The notes below the pieces were generated by a model that was not told where the DNA came from, searched no databases, and saw nothing but the letters and a program-made list of their open reading frames with translations. A program made the position numbers and the translations under genes. Positions 53,150 through 63,899 of a DNA stretch of 64,000 bases are shown one piece after another; position 1 is the stretch's first letter, and each line of letters begins with the position of its first letter. The DNA lies in the NCBI GenBank assembly GCA_013423325.1, contig BLJB01000064.1:186001-250000 (forward strand), in the 5' to 3' direction. Source of the DNA: Usnea hakonensis. Taxonomy: Eukaryota > Ascomycota > Lecanoromycetes > Lecanorales > Parmeliaceae.

Positions 53150-55956
53150 GAGTCTAAAGACGCCAAGTAAACATGGAACAGGAAGACTACTACGATTCCG
53201 TGATAAATTGGCCCAGGATATGACGATAACAGCCGCGCCTTGATATCAAGTACGAGGGACAGCTCGGAGAAATTTGTCATGTTTTCCATGTCTGCAGTAT
53301 GAGCTCTTGTTGCACGACTTATCTTCTCCAAGCTTGGCCGTCGTGGCATATTCTTCTGAAGATGCGTCAGTGGCCATGTGATCTCATTGAACGCCTCAAT
53401 GTGTTGTAGCAGGTCAATCCAAATTTAGTCTTTTTGGTGGAGGAAGTTGAAAAAGGTTAAAAGCCATAGTTCCGAAGGTCTAAAGAGACTATAGCTGCCA
53501 CTTGGACGCCTCGGATAGCGCTTATGACCTCGTGCATGATCGTTTTCCATGGTTGAGATCTAGATCGCCCAAGCCACCCCCCCGCCATCCTGCTCGCCGT
53601 CCCTCCACCAGCTCCAAAAAGAAAAAAAAAAGAAGTCAAGGAGTCCAATGAGCAGTGCTACGGATATCAAGACAGCAATCATAACCTTTTTTTTTTAATC
53701 TTGCTCGAGAATTCTTTTTAGCCTTCTTTTGATATTCTTAAGTCTTCCTTGGGGAAATAGATCTTCCACGCCCTGCAAGCTTTCCGATCTGTCAAAAGTC
53801 GGACCCGTTTCCCAAATCTCGGTCGGCATCCTCCCACGGTCCCACCCCCACCTAACCCCTAACCCCTAACCCCCAACCCCACCATTTGGTCGGCGACTAA
53901 GGTCCCCAAGTTCACCGAACTGGTCCGTAAGGCTGTTCCCGAATCACTAGGTACTTTATTCACTAAGGTGTTATTCACTACCTTAAGGTATTCACTATTC
54001 ACCTTTCTTCTTTCCCGCGTCTTTCCTCCTTGGGGCCCGCTTCCCCTTGTCCACTTGTCCCGCATTCGATATTCGGCTATCGTGTCATGGCAATTGCTGC
54101 CACGTATCCACTTTACCAATCAATGCACCCTCGTTGTCATGATGAGGTCATAGATGCAACGTTGCTGCACCTCGCTCACAGAGTCCTTGATCAGACCGAC
54201 ATTTGTCTATAAGTCTGACATGTTAGCCCCACCGGACATATTCTGCTGAACTGGCCATTCCAAGTCGGTCTTGTTGGCGCTGCGTGGAGAACACCAACGT
54301 CACTTCCAAAAATACAACCTGCTTACTCCTAGCTTCTGCTAAGAGTACACACGACTCGTTCGCAACCCTTTTGGGCCGTGGTACAGATGCTTGTGGCCTG
54401 CTGCGCTTGAATGTATGCAATTGTCTCCGTCACAGTTCCTATAGAAAAGACTTGATCTCATCTTTCCTGCGTTTTGTTTCTATCACTAAGATCGTCAGCA
54501 TCCTTAGGGTCCGACACCACACGTTTTTGGTGGCTTGCGATCTCATTGAGTACGTGCCCTGTTCGCACATGTCTTGAATCGTCCTCCATCTCCTCTCCTC
54601 TACCTCGTTCATACCGGTGATGTCCGATTTCATGTGTGAATTTTGAGCCACACACAAAACACAAAAGGGAAAAAAATAGCTAACTCAGGAAGGAATAATG
54701 TGAGCTCAAAAGCTCGGAGATCTTGCTGGGTATAGTTGCCTTTTGTCTCTTCAAGTCCATACAGCGCTCGATAGTCGGCTCCAAGTGCACCTTGACGTGG
54801 AGTGGAGCAGTCGACCAAGCCTGCGGAGCACAAGTCAACTATTTGCAAAGTTGTCAACGCATTTACATCAAGTGGGAGTCTTGCCTCTCCGTAGTCTCTT
54901 GTGAGGTAAGGGTCCATTATGTGAGAGTAGAGGTAGTCGCTGCTTGGTGTAATGTATTAAGCTATTACACCCTCTGAAGGGAAAAGAGTTTGCTCTCGGA
55001 GCTTACAAAGTGAGAGATGCACAGGTCTTTGATAAAGAGACACTAGGATGAGTGCTTTGCGATGATCTTCGTTTATATTACGTCTTGAACACGAAAATTC
55101 CTGCACAAGGCAGTTGCCGGGGGCGATTGCCAGGAGTAACATGCTCCTTCCTTTGGCCTCCAGTGTCTTTTTCCGTGAACATCATCCGTCAGTCAAAGTG
55201 TTCCGTGACATTCATTACTACTCATCTAGCAACAGTCATAGCAGTATCATTTCTTTGCTTATTTATATCAATACACACATTCATTGAAGACGATAGACCC
55301 GACGTTATCGAATATACAGAGGTCTTTGTGTGAGGCATAGTCAACCTGTCGTTTTCACGACTGGAGCAATCACAATTCTGACTATTCAGGTCACAGGGCT
55401 AGTGGTCTGGCAGTGTCTGAAAGCTAGAGAGCCTAGTCGGGAACTTCAAGGGGGAGCAGAAAACTCTCGCTACGATACCTCGGGTCTGACAAGTGAGTCA
55501 AAACTTCCATCAAGGTTTCTACATCGACAAGCAGCAACGCTGATTCAGTATTGCTTCGAGCAGGCCCTCAGCCTGCATCTGCGGCAGCAGTCATTGAGAG
55601 ATTTATATCAGTAAGTACCACAGCCTTCCTGCTTTGATACGAGAACTTACTCTTACTCTTTTAATGAGTACTAAGACATTGTCGATAGCGGAAACGCCTC
55701 TCATCTATCCTTTTCATCCCAACGAGCTCTCGGCCTGCATATCTGGCCAGCGTACAGACATTGTTACCAACGATTCCCCGTTGCTCTTGCAGCTAGTCTA
55801 ACATCTAGATGCGCAGCTAGCACTGACACATTTCGTGTGCCTCATTGTTCAGAGAACTACTGGTAAGCTTTCCTCTTCGTCTGGCATTATAGATCTGAGA
55901 AAACCATTTCATGACATTCATCATTCCAAAGCTAATCAGCTTACTAGCACGTCAAC
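53150..55956. other. 2.8-kb stretch without a supported gene
   Basis: Lies between the start of the velvet-like gene and the orphan membrane protein. A telomere-like tract sits at 53851-53880. Weak frames include 54630-54917 minus (LTTLQIVDLCSAGLVDCS) and 55330-55614 plus (a hydrophobic segment then a charged tail). The latter two share a TM-then-charged layout with the gene at 55957 and could be remnants, but this is not firm. Confidence 0.4.
53851..53880. repeat. Short interstitial telomere-like tract
   Basis: Consecutive CCCCTAA-type units (about three full copies, then CCCCCAA), close to the fungal telomere repeat CCCTAA but with an extra C. Only about 30 bases long, inside intergenic DNA. 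Confidence 0.5.
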
Positions 55957-58434
55957 ATGGAACACACCCATTTCCGACAGGAGACGCTTGTTCTGTTGAT
56001 GTCTTTCGCATTGGTAGCATTAGTGTTGGCAGTCGAAAACGAGGATAAAAGAAAGAAAGACGAGGAGGAGAAGAAGATGATGAACAAAGTGGTCTACGCT
56101 TTCATTCCCGTGTACATTGCAGTCTCAATGCTCTCATTAATCTTCATCACCTGGGCTTTGTGGCGTACTTGCCATAACTGGGGGTGGTGGAGGATCCATG
56201 CGCCCTCCCCACGCCCTCAATATTCGAGAACATTGTTCGGATTGAACGATCGAGAGACATTGGAGTCAAGGCAAGCAAAGAGAGCTAGGCGTAAGAAGAC
56301 CAAACGCAATCAGCGCAAAATTTATCGCACTGCCAAAGCCAATTACCGCTGGGTATTCCATGATCCTACTGGTGAACTTCAGCAGCGATATGACAACCAG
56401 AAAAAGCGATCCCACCTTCGCTTGCTACCTTCCCGGATGCGAAGCTACCCCCATGGGACCCTGCAGTCTAACAGAATAACGAAGCCGGGCAAGTCATCAA
56501 AAGGCATCTATCAACCTCCAAAAATCCAATTATCTTTTCAAGGCTGCCTTACCTCACCAAACTCTCTTGAGCTTGCACAATTCGATGGCTCCTCCTTTTC
56601 TGATGCACTCCATAATCTGTGCAACGAATCCAACCTCTCCGTCATGACGTTCATTGATGCAATCACACCCGTCGCTGTTGATAAACAATGGCTTCGGTCC
56701 AGGATGCGCGCAGCGCACCAACCTGAAACGATCCAAGTCTGGCATGTCCGAGAAAGAGCTTTACCTGCTCTCATGGGCATGCCAGAATTCGAGACTGAAC
56801 AAGAAATGGACGGCGAGGTGGAGCAGCAAGGGCCATTGGTCGGAGGTGACACGGAGCAGAGACCTGTAGAGAGAGCTCCGCCACGGACGATAATCACAAT
56901 GAATATCACTACAGTGTCCAGGGATGGAAATGGGCGTTCTCCTGGACATCCTCTCGAAATGAGCATACCACCCGTCCGAGATACTTCTGGTCCAGATGCC
57001 CATCAACGCTATTTTGAGGGACTTGAGGCACGCTTCCAAGAACTTCGTAGGGAACCTTCACTAGTGCTCGTCTACTACAGCATGGACATCTTGTTGCAAC
57101 TATATGGTCAAGCCATATTGGCTAGCCACAGGCAGGCTCCTATTGTCAGTCGACCGCCTGTGCGAGATTCTTCTGTGCCAGCGAACGTATCAGAGAACGT
57201 AACCTACGCCGGCAGACTTAGATGTTACATCCGGCTGCTAAATGAGCAAATCGAAGGCCTACAAGGGCAAATCCAGGACCCCAATTTGATACACGTCGGT
57301 CGTAGAATGGAAGTCAGTCGAAGAATCGAAAACGTGAGGCATCAACTTCGTACGGGGAGAGCTGCATTGGAGAGACTTGGGCCCATTGCCAGTTTGCGCT
57401 CAGCGGATGAGCTACATCCCACCCCGAACACAGCCATGATTTTGGAGCCCACACCAACTCCAGTTCAGATCAGACTTATGGGTTTCGAGCGTATGCCAAT
57501 TCTCAATGGAAATACATTCAATCGGAACACAGCGATGGGTTCCGAACGTTCCGAATCCAGACAAATAACGACGCCTGGCATGACGCGTACAAACATGGCA
57601 GTGCGAGCTCCATTGACCTTGAATGGGGTACAGGAGTTCCACCGAACTGTCATGCAGTACTTCGAAAGCCGTTTCGGAGCCTTCCTCGGCGGTTCGGTCG
57701 CTCAAGATGTCGAAGCATTCGACAGAGATATAACTGCGTTGAGAAGAATACTTCAATGCGTTGATATGTTACGCGACGACCTGGCCACTGCCAGATTAGG
57801 TTCCGCTCAACCCACCAACCAAAGGATGCTCCTTTACGTTCAGACTGTCAATAGCTCAACTCCTACTATCGCCACTCAACAAGTACATAGGCAAGCCCAC
57901 CACGCAGTCATCGAAAGCTTAGCAGCAGGTGACGATGACAGTGCAATTTCACTTACTGGAGTTGGGGTTCAGGGAAGAACCACTCGCTTCGTCAACGAAG
58001 GATCCACAACTCAGGTTAACTCCAGTCCGTATTCCACTGGGGAAGAAAACGTTCAACCCCTCACCCAGCGTCACAATGCCGCAGAACGTGGAAGCTCCGT
58101 ACCAGATCATAACAGTCTTGTAAATCAGGAAGATTCTGCCGCTCAACCCAACTATGAACCCGAGCATCACGTTCATATCGAAGCCACCCGCCAGACCGCA
58201 GCCTCTCATAGCGAGACTCCCCGTTCTGAAGACCCTCCTGCTGTTCAAAATCCAGAAGCACATGATGAAGAAAACGCTTCTTTGACCACTTCACTCGGAG
58301 GTCTGTCTTCGTCAGCTGCCACCCCATACACCCAACCCGCTACGTTCACTCCAATCAACGCGATTGCACCTCCAAGCTCCTCCGAAGCAGTGGGGGGCGC
58401 CATCAATGACGAGCTGTACACCGACGCCGATTAA
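55957..58434 (+). CDS. Uncharacterised membrane-anchored protein with long disordered tail
   Basis: An 825-codon intron-free frame. Two hydrophobic segments near the N-terminus (LVLLMSFALVALVLAV at about 11-26 and VVYAFIPVYIAVSMLSLIFI at about 45-64) are separated by a Lys/Glu-rich loop (KRKKDEEEKKMM). Then comes a very basic stretch (RQAKRARRKKTKRNQRKIYR) that could face the cytosol or act as a nuclear signal. Two blocks look structured: about 185-250 (SFSDALHNLCNESNLSVMTF) and about 420-490 (LNEQIEGLQGQIQDPN, IENVRHQLRTGRAALERLG). The last 150 residues are Ser/Thr/Gln-rich and disordered. I do not recognise the family. Gene order and composition suggest a lineage-restricted protein. Confidence 0.6.
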   Translation: MEHTHFRQETLVLLMSFALVALVLAVENEDKRKKDEEEKKMMNKVVYAFIPVYIAVSMLSLIFITWALWRTCHNWGWWRIHAPSPRPQYSRTLFGLNDRETLESRQAKRARRKKTKRNQRKIYRTAKANYRWVFHDPTGELQQRYDNQKKRSHLRLLPSRMRSYPHGTLQSNRITKPGKSSKGIYQPPKIQLSFQGCLTSPNSLELAQFDGSSFSDALHNLCNESNLSVMTFIDAITPVAVDKQWLRSRMRAAHQPETIQVWHVRERALPALMGMPEFETEQEMDGEVEQQGPLVGGDTEQRPVERAPPRTIITMNITTVSRDGNGRSPGHPLEMSIPPVRDTSGPDAHQRYFEGLEARFQELRREPSLVLVYYSMDILLQLYGQAILASHRQAPIVSRPPVRDSSVPANVSENVTYAGRLRCYIRLLNEQIEGLQGQIQDPNLIHVGRRMEVSRRIENVRHQLRTGRAALERLGPIASLRSADELHPTPNTAMILEPTPTPVQIRLMGFERMPILNGNTFNRNTAMGSERSESRQITTPGMTRTNMAVRAPLTLNGVQEFHRTVMQYFESRFGAFLGGSVAQDVEAFDRDITALRRILQCVDMLRDDLATARLGSAQPTNQRMLLYVQTVNSSTPTIATQQVHRQAHHAVIESLAAGDDDSAISLTGVGVQGRTTRFVNEGSTTQVNSSPYSTGEENVQPLTQRHNAAERGSSVPDHNSLVNQEDSAAQPNYEPEHHVHIEATRQTAASHSETPRSEDPPAVQNPEAHDEENASLTTSLGGLSSSAATPYTQPATFTPINAIAPPSSSEAVGGAINDELYTDAD

Positions 58435-59992
58435 TGAGACTCCTACGGCAGCGTTCGGTGATTGTGCCGCTCGGAATGCGGTTTGGGAATGACATTGTGG
58501 AGCGCGGAAATGGATCGAAGTTGCCATCAACGGGGTGATTATGCACGGTTTATTTCCCCATTCGGCATTGATCAGGCTTCAAATTGCGTTTCTATTCTTT
58601 GTACAATAGCATTCAGAGAAAGTATCTTTATCTTTTTGGCTTCGTGCCGATACGATTGCCTGTTCTCTGGGCATTTTATGTGTATGATGACGGTTGGATT
58701 GTCGATTCGATTCGATTCGATTCCTCTCCATTCCATTCCTTTATCAGCTGTCTGTTTTAGTGTGAAGATTCGGGGATTGTGAAGTATGCTTCTTGTTAGG
58801 GATCTCGTTTCCTACCCTACCGGGTGCAAAGGGCCCGGGGATGAGATGTGGTGGATGAGAAGATGGATAAGGTAGTATCTTTTGGATTGGGGTGGTGTGT
58901 CCCTTCTCTACTGCTTTGGAAGAAGAAGGATTCCTTGGAAAACTCCCCCCCCCCCATCATCTCCCTCTATGGTACGACCATGTCATTCCGCCTTCTTCAT
59001 TTTTCTTCGACCGGTCCTGTAAATGGAAAGGTGCTTGCTTCGATGTCCCCCCCCCCCCCCTTTTTTTTTTTTTTTTCNNCCGGTTCCCCCCCCCCCCCTT
59101 TTTTTTTTTATCTGCGCGATGGAGCTGACGCTAAGGCACCCCGCTCCGCGAATTTATTGAAAAGGAGATTGGTAATGTATTTTTTCTCCCTTTCCTTTCT
59201 TTTCTTTTCCTTTGCCCATGCCATGCTGGGATAAAATGGGAGCATGGATAAAATCTTACGGATTGAAAGAAAGAGAGGGGTGTTCGTCGTTTGGCGGTTG
59301 GCGGTTGGGCGGTTGGTGAGGTGTGTACCTTGCTTGAGTAGACTGGCTGAGGTAGTTCTGGGGGAATGTTCATGGGGAACTGGGGGGGGAGGGTGGTGTT
59401 GTGTGGGTTTTTTCTGAGGTGGGGGGGGGAAGGTTGCGTTGGGGAAGGGGGAAGTGTAAGGTACCGGAAAAGGAGGGGGGGGGGGACAGAGATGTTGGGT
59501 GGGTGGATTTTTGGTGGAGGGTGGGGGGGATTTGTTTCGGGGGAAAGGATGGGGTTATGTATTGGTGGTGTTGAGGGGTGATGGGGAGGGGATTTGTTGG
59601 GGGGGGGGGGAAATGGGAAGGGGAAATAGGTCCATGTTGGATCGGCTTCGTGGTATCTTGACGGGTGTAACGGGAATTTGATGTTGGAGATGGATCGGAT
59701 GGTTGATTGGAAGAATTTTTTTTTTCAAGGGACTCAAAGAGGGAGAGACAGATAGATGGAGAGAGAGGAGAGAGTATGATATTTGTCAAACTGTGTTTCG
59801 GACGATCACGGTCCATCAATGAGCTCTAAGGCGCTGGTGGGGGTAGAGAAGTGAAACTATTAATGGACAGAAAGGCGAGACCGGATTAAGGAGCGAATGA
59901 GGTTGATGCTCAGACCGCATGGGTTGGCCGGATAGAACATGTATTGCTTCAGGTCATGATACGTTAAGTGCGTGATGGCTATCAGAGGCGTG
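58435..59992. other. Convergent, low-complexity intergenic region with an assembly gap
   Basis: About 1.6 kb between two convergent gene ends. It contains near-duplicate C-run/T-run blocks flanking NN at 59079-59080, many G runs at 59376-59615, and an ATTCG/TTCCATTCC short repeat near 58700-58740. No coding sequence is supported; the open frames are homopolymer-driven. Confidence 0.6.
59376..59615 (+). repeat. Cluster of G runs (possible G-quadruplexes), plus strand
   Basis: At least eight G runs of 5-14 bases separated by short T/A-containing spacers. Candidates for G-quadruplex formation in the 3' intergenic space between two convergent genes. Confidence 0.45.
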
Positions 59993-61645
59993 TCACCCGA
60001 TGCTTCTATCTGCGATGTAGTGAATAGCATCACGGATCCACCACGAATCCCATCCCCGCTCGAACGTGATTCTCTCCGAACGGCTACCTGCTGAAACTGC
60101 AACGGGATATCCCACCCAGCCATCGAAGTCTTCCCGATTAGGTCTCGTTTCTTCAGGCTCGTGAAGCTTAGTGGTTGATGCCTTTGTCATTGATTCACTA
60201 ATCTTGGTGTTTACTGTTTCTTCCACGGCCATTGTGGCGACTTCTGCGTTCGCCCATTCGACCAATTGCTTCTTCCGGTAGCTGTTAGTGAGAGACGATG
60301 ACGTTCCGTCTCTGTTGTCAGGAGACGTTCGATTCGAAAAGACGTCTCGCCAGGCCGCTTCGGATGCGTTTTCTTCAAAGCATTCAGGCATATACCCCTG
60401 ACCGATCTTGATAGTTTCAAGCGCTCGCCATGCTCCACAGTAGTCTATCTGATCATATTGCAATGCTTGCACCCAGGGAAAGCATCCTGTTAAATCGAGC
60501 CACTTCAAACAGTATGCTGATCTGCTCAGACGGCGCAGAATGGACGCTGCCTCGCTCCAGTCGTTGTCGAAACTGCTGTAGAAGCTGCTTGCGCCAAAGC
60601 TGACATTTCCTTGGGGAGACTCCCGATAAGCAGTGGCCGAGTTGGGTGACATCGTAGGTGTCGGCCAATAGGCCAGGGAGAGATGGGTGACAGTCGCCAG
60701 ATGAGGCGCCAGGTCCAGCAATCCTTTCCATGTTGCAGGTGCCTTTGGATGGGCAAGAGACAGGTGGGTCAAGGAATGGAATTTGGGCAGACCTGACGGT
60801 GAACCCAAAAGAGCAGGTGTATCCCAGCTTTCGGGTTCTATATTCGAAGTCTGGTCTCCAGTTGATCCCGTCTTTTTGGCCCCAAGAAGGTCTTTTAGCT
60901 GTTTCAATTTTAGAGGGTGACCTATGGATCTGGACAGATCCAGATGTGTAAGCCCATCCACGCCTGTAGCATCCTCAAGCTCTGTATCATCCAGAAACAG
61001 CACCTCAAGTCCTGCCTTATTCGTGCCACTATCGTTGTAGCAAGCAATGTAAGAAAGTAGAGCTCCTTTATACCGAATTGGAATCGTTGCCAGGTAATAT
61101 TGATCGTATTCAACATGCCAATCCCAATTCATAGCCAGCGCCTTCAGAGTCGTGTGAACCAGGCTGCCGTGGTTTGGAAGAAAGCATCCAGGAAGTTGTT
61201 CGCTCTTAGCGCTCGTCTCCTCTAGCAGCATATGCGCACTCCCTGCACTTTGTCTTGCTACTTGCCCCCTCCTCTCCAGCCAGCTACCCGGTGGAGCCGG
61301 ACCGGCCGGTCCTCTTGCCCGCCCTGTGACTCGAAGACCAGGACGAGGTCGCGGTGACGGAACATCTGGAAGCTGGAGAATGGTTCTCAAGGAAGGTGGT
61401 AGAGACGGTCCTGCTCCTGGGCTCAAGACTTGGGTGGAAGGTCTACCAACTTGACTTCCCAGCAGTGATGATGAGATTCCTTGGCTGATCCGAAGTTGCT
61501 GTAAACGGTCATTTACAGAATTGCCCGAAAGGTTGCCATCTAATCCTTGCGAGCGCGCATCTCTGGGCTTGGCGGAGGACGAGAGCGAAGGATGAGCAGG
61601 GCTGCTTGGTTTGATATCATACTTCGGGGCTCTCTTCTTTGGCAT
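59993..61645 (-). CDS. Leucine-rich-repeat-like protein, uncharacterised
   Basis: About 550 residues. I start at the ATG at 61645 (MPKKRAPKYDIKPSSPAH), since the frame further upstream begins only with a TTG. The N-terminal 150 residues are basic, Ser/Pro/Gly-rich and disordered. The middle shows LRR-type strands: LEVLFLDDTELEDATGVDGL, LTHLDLSRSIG, LTHLSLAHP, VTHLSLAYWPT and LKWLDLTGCFPW, spaced irregularly over about 250 residues. The C-terminus ends WDSWWIRDAIHYIADRSIG. No F-box is obvious at the N-terminus, so membership of an F-box/LRR ligase is not claimed. The function is unknown. It shares a 173-base divergent promoter with Dbp9, which hints at a possible role in ribosome or RNA biology, but this is only positional. 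Confidence 0.65.
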   Translation of the reverse strand: MPKKRAPKYDIKPSSPAHPSLSSSAKPRDARSQGLDGNLSGNSVNDRLQQLRISQGISSSLLGSQVGRPSTQVLSPGAGPSLPPSLRTILQLPDVPSPRPRPGLRVTGRARGPAGPAPPGSWLERRGQVARQSAGSAHMLLEETSAKSEQLPGCFLPNHGSLVHTTLKALAMNWDWHVEYDQYYLATIPIRYKGALLSYIACYNDSGTNKAGLEVLFLDDTELEDATGVDGLTHLDLSRSIGHPLKLKQLKDLLGAKKTGSTGDQTSNIEPESWDTPALLGSPSGLPKFHSLTHLSLAHPKAPATWKGLLDLAPHLATVTHLSLAYWPTPTMSPNSATAYRESPQGNVSFGASSFYSSFDNDWSEAASILRRLSRSAYCLKWLDLTGCFPWVQALQYDQIDYCGAWRALETIKIGQGYMPECFEENASEAAWRDVFSNRTSPDNRDGTSSSLTNSYRKKQLVEWANAEVATMAVEETVNTKISESMTKASTTKLHEPEETRPNREDFDGWVGYPVAVSAGSRSERITFERGWDSWWIRDAIHYIADRSIG

Positions 61646-61818
61646 AGAGTCTTTGAAACGTGTGACATGTGGACGAAACACACGAGGTGCACTGGTGTGG
61701 GAATTGCGGGCAAGAATGCGGACTTCAGCCCTACGGTGGGAGCAAAACAAAAGCCCCAAATCACAAAGCCTTTGTTCTTACAGTTACGGGTCTCCAAAAA
61801 TTCCAGCTCACCACAATC
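61646..61818. promoter_or_regulatory. Compact bidirectional promoter, LRR-like protein / Dbp9
   Basis: 173 bases between two divergent start codons, the shortest divergent gap in the window. Both genes must be driven from here or from overlapping leaders. Confidence 0.5.
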
Positions 61819-63899
61819 ATGAAGCGCAAGCTGGATGAACATGGCGTTCCTGCAGCTGCCAATATGACATACGCGTCCAAGGAGTCATCCACTTTCGATT
61901 CCCTTGGCTTAGACCACCGGCTTCTCCAAGCTGTTGCACAGCAAAACTTCTCTGCTGCAACGCTTGTGCAATCGAAAGTGATACCACTTGCACTTGAAGG
62001 CAAAGACATACTAGGTATGATGATCACGGCTTCTAGAGAAATACTCATCCACTGATGTGCTCCTTCCAGCTCGCTCGAAGACTGGCTCCGGCAAGACTGC
62101 TGCATACATCCTTCCAACTCTCCAATCGATACTGCAGAGAAAATCAGTCGGTAACTCCTGTAGCTTCAAAGCTGTACATAGCTAATATCGCTACCCAGAC
62201 TAATTCCACCTACAAAGCTACGTCTACCCTCATCCTCGTGCCCACGCACGAGCTTGCCAAACAGGTCTCCGATGCCGTCTCCCATTTCTCCGCGTTTTGT
62301 TCCAAGGACGTTCGAGCTGTCAATCTCAATCCTCTCAATGCTTCCAAAAAGAAGGTGCCTGAAAGCGTGCAGCGGTCACTTCTCGCCGAAGTCCCAGACA
62401 TTGTCATCGCTACCCCGGCGCGTGCATCTGTATATCTACAAAGCTCATCGTTCTCAGTCGAACAGCTCAGACACTTAGTGATAGACGAAGCAGACCTGAT
62501 TCTTTCATATGGTCATGACGAGGATTTACAAATTATTTCGGAAGCAGTCCCGCAAGGGGTTCAGACAATTCTGATGAGCGCAACCCTGAGTACCGAAGTC
62601 GACACCCTGAAAGGACTCTTCTGCCGGGATCTAGCAGTCTTAAACTTCCAGGAGACAGTGGAAGACAGCGGTGGTGTCAGTCAGTATACAGTCAAGTACG
62701 TTTCTTCGACATCATTGTTGACGAGCTTTTACGGTTGTTAACGATTTCCCTACAGATGCGCAGAGGACGAAAAGTTCCTTTTGACCTACGTGATCTTCAA
62801 ATTGAAGCTGATCAAAGGAAAGTGTATCATCTTCGTCGCGGATATCGACAGATGTTACCGCTTAAAGCTTTTCTTCGAGCAGTTCGGGATCAAGAGTTGT
62901 GTTCTCAACTCAGAATTACCAGTCAATTCACGTGTTCATGTTGTCGAAGAGTTCAATAAGAATGTATATGATATTATTATAGCTTCCGACGAACGTGAGG
63001 TTCTGGATGTGCCAGAAGAGCGTAACCCGAAAAAGCACTGGACCGATGGTGATCGAGGAAAATCGTATCATGATGACGACGTCACTAACACTAAAGATGC
63101 GCCTTCCATTTCCCCTGAGGGCGATGCTATTCACGATGAGGTAGCATCTGACGACGCAACGACTGCCGAGCCCCCAAAAAACCAACCCACGAAAAGTAAG
63201 AAAAGCAAAGAGTATGGCATATCGCGCGGTATCGATTTTCAAAATGTCGCCTGCGTCCTTAATTTCGATCTTCCGACCTCACTCACATCGTATACACATC
63301 GCATAGGAAGGACGGCACGGGCTGGGAAAACGGGAATGGCGTTATCATTTGTTGTGCCTGCAGAGCATTATCACAAGCATAAACCGACTACCGTTGTCAG
63401 TGCGCGGTACGACGAAGAAGTCCTAGACAAAATCCTGAGATTCCAACACAAGAGGGGCAAGGAAGTGAAGGATTACCACTTTGATATGAAGCAGGTCGAA
63501 TCTTTTCGCTACCGCATGAACGATGCATTACGAGCAGTCACGCGGATTGCTATCCGAGAAGCACGCACCCGAGAGCTGAGGCAGCAGCTCTTAAAGAGTG
63601 AGAAGCTGAAGAGGCATTTCGAAGAAAATCCGGAGGATTTGCATCACCTAAGGCACGACGGTGAACTCAGAGCAGCGAGGATTCAGCCCCATCTAAGGCA
63701 CGTTCCCGAGTATCTCATGCCAAACAACGGCGGGAAAAGCATTGCGGGAGAAGACATTGGCTTCGTAGGTTTGAGGAAGACCACAGACAACAGGATCAGA
63801 AAAGCGAGAATGCAAAATCGTACGAAAGGGAAAGGCAAGAAACTTGTGGGACGAAAGTCGGATCCTTTGAAGACCTTCAACGCAAAGGGGAGACGTTAG
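61819..63899 (+). CDS. DBP9: ATP-dependent RNA helicase Dbp9 (DEAD-box)
   Basis: A nucleolar DEAD-box helicase for 60S ribosome assembly. MKRKLDEHG starts at 61819, and TFDSLGLDHRLLQAVAQQNF carries the Q-motif region. An intron (donor GTATGA, acceptor CCAG, about 62013-62084) leads to ARSKTGSGKTAAYILP (motif I). A second intron (about 62146-62200) leads to TLILVPTHELAKQV (motif Ia). Next come VIDEADLIL (motif II, DEAD) and MSATLS (motif III). A third intron (about 62695-62754) leads to KCIIFVADIDRCYRLKLFFE, then GIDFQNVACVLNFDLPTS and HRIGRTARAGKTG (motif VI). The stretch DRCYRLKLFFEQFGIKSCVL with the long acidic insert between motifs IV and V is diagnostic for Dbp9. The C-terminal tail is Lys/Arg-rich, as usual. 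Length is about 610 residues. Confidence 0.93.

Noticed and set aside
56538..57039. Minus-strand frames inside the orphan membrane protein gene
   Set aside because: Antisense shadows; the plus-strand frame is 825 codons long and uninterrupted.
61646..61759. N-terminal extension of the LRR-like protein to 61759
   Set aside because: It would need a TTG start and leave only 59 bases to the divergent Dbp9 start; the ATG at 61645 is preferred.
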